Positions 60,761 to 64,000 of a DNA stretch of 64,000 bases are shown one piece after another. A model generated the notes under the pieces. The model saw only the letters and a list, made by a program, of their open reading frames with translations, had not been told where the DNA came from and did not search any database. Position numbers and translations under genes: made by a program. Each line of letters starts with the position of its first letter. Within the stretch, counting starts at the first letter, position 1. Source of the DNA: Mytilus trossulus (Eukaryota > Mollusca > Bivalvia > Mytilida > Mytilidae); contig NC_086375.1 of the NCBI RefSeq assembly GCF_036588685.1, positions 47,252,955 to 47,316,954 on the forward strand, written 5' to 3'.

Positions 60761-61311
60761 CACAATTACCAGATCTGAGAGTACTCGCAGATATCTGAAA
60801 GCTAGTTCAAAGCCACTACCACTAACAATTAATAAAAAAAAATTATGTATCTAAGACTAAACAGTCAATCCGTACACATCCACTCCAATGGATTTAGTAT
60901 GGCTGATCATTTAGTCTGTTTAGTTTTTCTCTATCTTCTTTAATTTTCGCATAAAACACAAAAGATGGAGACATCCTAAATAAGGGGCTGGGCAATCAAT
61001 CCTACAGAGTGACAGCCTATACTACCTATATAAGCGAAATTTAAATTGTAAGTAATTATTGCCTTGCTAGTCATTTTTGTGGCCATGCCGATATTTAGCT
61101 AGTTTTGAAATGCCACCACATGACAACATGTTAAGTCAATGTTCAAATTCACACGAGTAAACACACATCCTGTTTTATGTACAAAACACCAAACGACAAT
61201 TGAATATGATACACAGCAATAAATCAAATGAATGACTGGTTCCTTGTTTATCTTTCAAGCCTTCAGAATGTTCAATTTCTTGTCCTTTTATGAATACACA
61301 TCAAAAGAGCA

Positions 61312-61466
61312 GGCCTTTTACAGCTGACTATGCGGTATGGCCGTATGGGCTTTGTTCATTGTTGAAGGCCGTACGGTGACCTATAGTTGTTTAAAATTTC
61401 TGTGTCATTTTCATGTGTCTCTTGTGGAAATTTTTCTCATTGGCAATCATACCACATCTTCTTTTT
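61312..61466 (+). repeat. Copy of the 'gccaatgagacaact' dispersed repeat
   Basis: 'ggccttttacagctgactat' through 'attggcaatcataccacatc' is collinear with the last ~150 bp of the copy at 44975-45403. It holds an 8-bp local duplication ('ggccgtat' before 'gggctttgtt'). Confidence 0.8.
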
Positions 61467-61968
61467 CCTATTTATACTGTTCAATTTAGCAATGGTGAAA
61501 AACTTCAGGATGCATTTTATTACACGTTCGCCGATATCGACTGCTCATTTACTTTTTTTATTGGTCATACCATCTTTTAGACACTATATCTGTACCAATG
61601 CATTGGATATCAAGATACGCCTCCCAACTTTGACAAACAATATGTAAGAAATAGTGGAGTGATACGGAAGCCTTTAAGGGCCATGCTAATTTACTTTTAA
61701 CAATTCATATAACAAATTAATAATTTGATATAAATGTGTTACGTGCATTTATGACTTATTTTCGACAGATGATGTTTTAAACGAGTTAAACGACAGTTAA
61801 ACAGTGTTCTTTTTTTTTAATTATTGTTATTTGAAACTAAAACTTAATTTTCTTATCAACAAAATATTATCATTACACAGAGATATGAATTTAATTCAGG
61901 TCAGCTTTGGTCCTCATTGAATATGAAGCATAGTCTTATCATTAGTTTGAAATTTGTATATAGTTAAA

Positions 61969-63529
61969 ATGTTCGGAGTTTGGTTAACAGGGATATTTTT
62001 TGTTACTATAACAATCAGTGCTTCGTATGGCGATGACGTGATTGAAAGCCTTCAGTTCGATGTGGTGTTTTTAAAAACCCAAATGAAAGAGCTGACGACG
62101 AAGTTGGATAAATCAAACATACTCATAGATAACTTGACTAAACGACTGGAAGTTTCCGAAAAGAGGAACGATGACCTTTTAAACATACAACTTTCTAGTA
62201 CTGGAAACTGCACGAATAGGCAAGGTAAGCTTTTTATTCCCTTTTCTTCTAAGATTCAGATTGTATATATTAAAAAAAATGAAAAAAATGAAAGAATATG
62301 ATGCAAATAATAAAGGAAGAAAAAGTTAAAAATTATGTTTGCAACGTAAAAAACAACTTTTATTTGTTTCATAAGGCGGAACTAACGTAAGTTATTATTA
62401 TTATTTGAAATATTTGTTTTTGTTACTAGCATATTATGCTATCTAGTAATTAAGGTTTTTTATATATATGATTTAGATAGGAAAAGATTGCTGTTATCAG
62501 ACAGTACGTCGACAGGAGTTGCATTTTCTACAAGATTGACGAAAACATTGACCGGTCTTGGTGCACACCAGCCAGTGGTTTTTGATATGGTAACGTAACA
62601 AAAATCTGTTCTCTTTAATTCTTAAACATTTTGTACGAAAGCTTATGTGGGATAGCTAATAAATCTTGCTAATCTAGGAACAAGGTGTCACATGACAGAG
62701 AAAAGCGGTAAATTGATGTAATTAAGCTTTAAATGCATGCAAGGTTTGTATCTCAAGTGCATTCACATCTATATATTTAAAACGTGCTTTCATTATCCTA
62801 GCAAAAAAAAGTGTAATTATAAGTATTGAATATTTCTTTTAGTAATTGAAATGTATAGAGTTGTAAAAGCGTTGACCGTGCGCACATGTTTACACCACAG
62901 GCACTCGTCTCAGGTTTTTTACCCCCTATATACCTTTTTATAACAAAAAATTCGGAGACGAGTGCCCAGTGTGTTTTACACCCCAATAAATTTACAAAAG
63001 AAGCATTCAATTCTTAAAAATAATCAGTAGCGTTTCCGAATATATAATACGCGTACAGCGTCAATTTAAAAAGCGTGCATATTGGTGTCCTCGATTGAGG
63101 CTCTTATTCCTTCTAGTTATAGATTACAACATCTGAAATATCAGTACGTTTCATTCTGTTTTAGGGGGATGCGTAAAGTCAAATTCATCTCTTGATTTCA
63201 ATCTGTAATTTAATTTGCAATCTTACAACACATATTTAATATGTTTTCGGGTAGATGTTTTAGCCTAAATGTGAAAGATTTGCCCAAAAGAAAAATAATT
63301 TCCATTATATTAGGTTTTGACAGACACTGTACACGCATACAACAACAATGATGGAATTTTTTCTGCACCTATTTCTGGTATGTACGTGTTTTTTTGGACA
63401 ACCGCAGTAAGACAATATGAGAGAACTGGATTGGTAGTAGACGGTGTAACTTATGGCTATGCTTTAGCCGATGTTGCAAACGATGGAGATGCAGATTATG
63501 GAAGTGCTTCACAGATTGTTGTTCTTAAG
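61969..63529 (+). CDS. C1q-domain-containing secreted protein (3' end outside window)
   Basis: Exons 61969-62224, 62477-62589 and 63314-63529 join in phase (256 + 113 + 216 nt, 195 residues) and end at a donor 'aag/gtaagt', so at least one more exon lies past the window. Exon 1 gives a signal peptide (MFGVWLTGIFFVTITISA), then ~55 residues of coiled coil (e.g. LKTQMKELTTKLDKSN). Exons 2-3 give the first part of a C1q domain: VAFSTRLTKTL, PVVFDMVLTDT, AYNNNDGIFSAPISGMYVFF, then VVDG and ASQIVVLKV. The closing strands are missing. C1q-domain proteins are greatly expanded in mussels and act as soluble recognition molecules in innate defence; the ligand here is unknown. No collagen repeat precedes the domain. 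The ATG at 61969 was chosen because it begins the signal peptide. Confidence 0.88.
62860..63020. repeat. 'gaagcattcaattctta' repeat split by a MITE
   Basis: Outer parts 'gttgtaaaagcgttgaccgt' (62859 on) and 'acaccccaataaatttacaa' + 'aagaagcattcaattctta' (to 63016) match the copies at 30170 and 54607 when the ~77-bp insertion at 62896-62972 is removed. It lies in intron 2 of the C1q gene. Confidence 0.7.
62896..62972. mobile_element. Short relative of the 37243 hAT-like MITE
   Basis: The left end 'cacaggcactcgtctcag' matches the end of the 37243 element at 17 of 18 positions. The right end 'cggagacgagtgcccagtg' is a degraded inverted copy. The flanks 'gtttacac' and 'gttttacac' are probably an 8-bp target duplication with one change. 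It is shorter than its relative (about 77 against 125 bp). Confidence 0.75.
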
Positions 63530-64000
63530 GTAAGTTCGCAATGAAAAGTTCAAAATTATCCTGATTTATCTGTTCTAATCAAAAGACAAAAAAATACTGA
63601 AAATGAAATAAAAAGACATTTACCAAAGCGATGAGTTCCAAAGTGCCAATTTGGTAAAAAGTCACTATGAACAGTGAGAGGATTTTTTTTTTTATTATAA
63701 CCAGTATTCTAGATATTCTTTTGAAATAACTTTAACTATATTTATAGTTTTAAAGCGGTTATTAATTGAAAATGAAGAAATGTTCTTTTTTTTTTGTGGA
63801 AATATTAAAAAGAAAAAAAAGTATCTCCTAAAATCAAAAGAATGCAATACATACCAAGCAGGTACATGAAATTTTCTACGTTGATATCGCAATAGTACTG
63901 AGACGAGCTTTGATCCTTTGGGTTCTGATTAACCCGAATGCGATCGCCGCGATATAGCCTTTTTTTTTATTATGCAGTGTAAAGCAACCAACAATCAATC
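63530..64000. other. Start of C1q gene intron 3, no exon seen
   Basis: AT-rich with several T and A runs. I found no segment encoding the last C1q strands before the window ends. Confidence 0.5.

Overview
The window looks like nuclear DNA of a marine mussel (Mytilidae, probably Mytilus or a close relative). It is AT-rich, its genes have many small exons with GT-AG introns, and much of the rest is dispersed repeats of kinds I remember from Mytilus sequence (unchecked memory). A secreted C1q-domain gene and a galaxin-like gene fit a bivalve. Gene models were built by hand from splice sites, exon phase and protein similarity. In each complete model the exon phases join and the total length divides by three.

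Layout. 1-3640: intergenic, with an inverted-repeat element at 164-555 and a repeat tail near 3180-3425. 3640-11185: a 7.5 kb minisatellite of about 230 units of 33, 32 or 28 bp, with higher-order duplications. 11.5-20.6 kb: noncoding, with several inverted-repeat elements and dispersed repeats. 20687-25843 (minus): a six-exon galaxin-like gene (326 aa, signal peptide, 14 Cys-Cys doublets, TATA box). 26.3-31.3 kb: repeats, including a 1.25 kb element built of 11-bp ACGGA units and a fresh 144-bp triplication. 30700-39383 (plus): MED6, the Mediator head subunit (8 coding exons, 238 aa), with introns full of repeats. 39961-42127: a 2.17 kb terminal-inverted-repeat element that contains a ~170-bp tandem array. 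43758-54422 (minus): a ten-exon leucine-rich-repeat gene (1124 aa) whose repeat domain is split by a ~500-residue acidic, low-complexity insert in one 1.8 kb exon. About 55.0-58.77 kb (plus): a 5'-truncated I-type LINE with a long open frame (endonuclease part, reverse transcriptase, RNase H). 59.8-61.5 kb: satellite and dispersed repeats. 61969-63529 (plus, runs off the window): a C1q-domain gene with a signal peptide and coiled coil.

The genes do not form a pathway. MED6 is a core transcription factor subunit. The galaxin-like and C1q proteins are secreted, in families linked to shell matrix and to innate recognition. The LRR protein has no assigned function. MED6 and the LRR gene are convergent. 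The LRR gene and the LINE are head to head, with the LINE where the LRR gene's upstream non-coding exon or promoter should be. The most unusual item is the minisatellite, in which most units keep one CpG inside an ACGT core.
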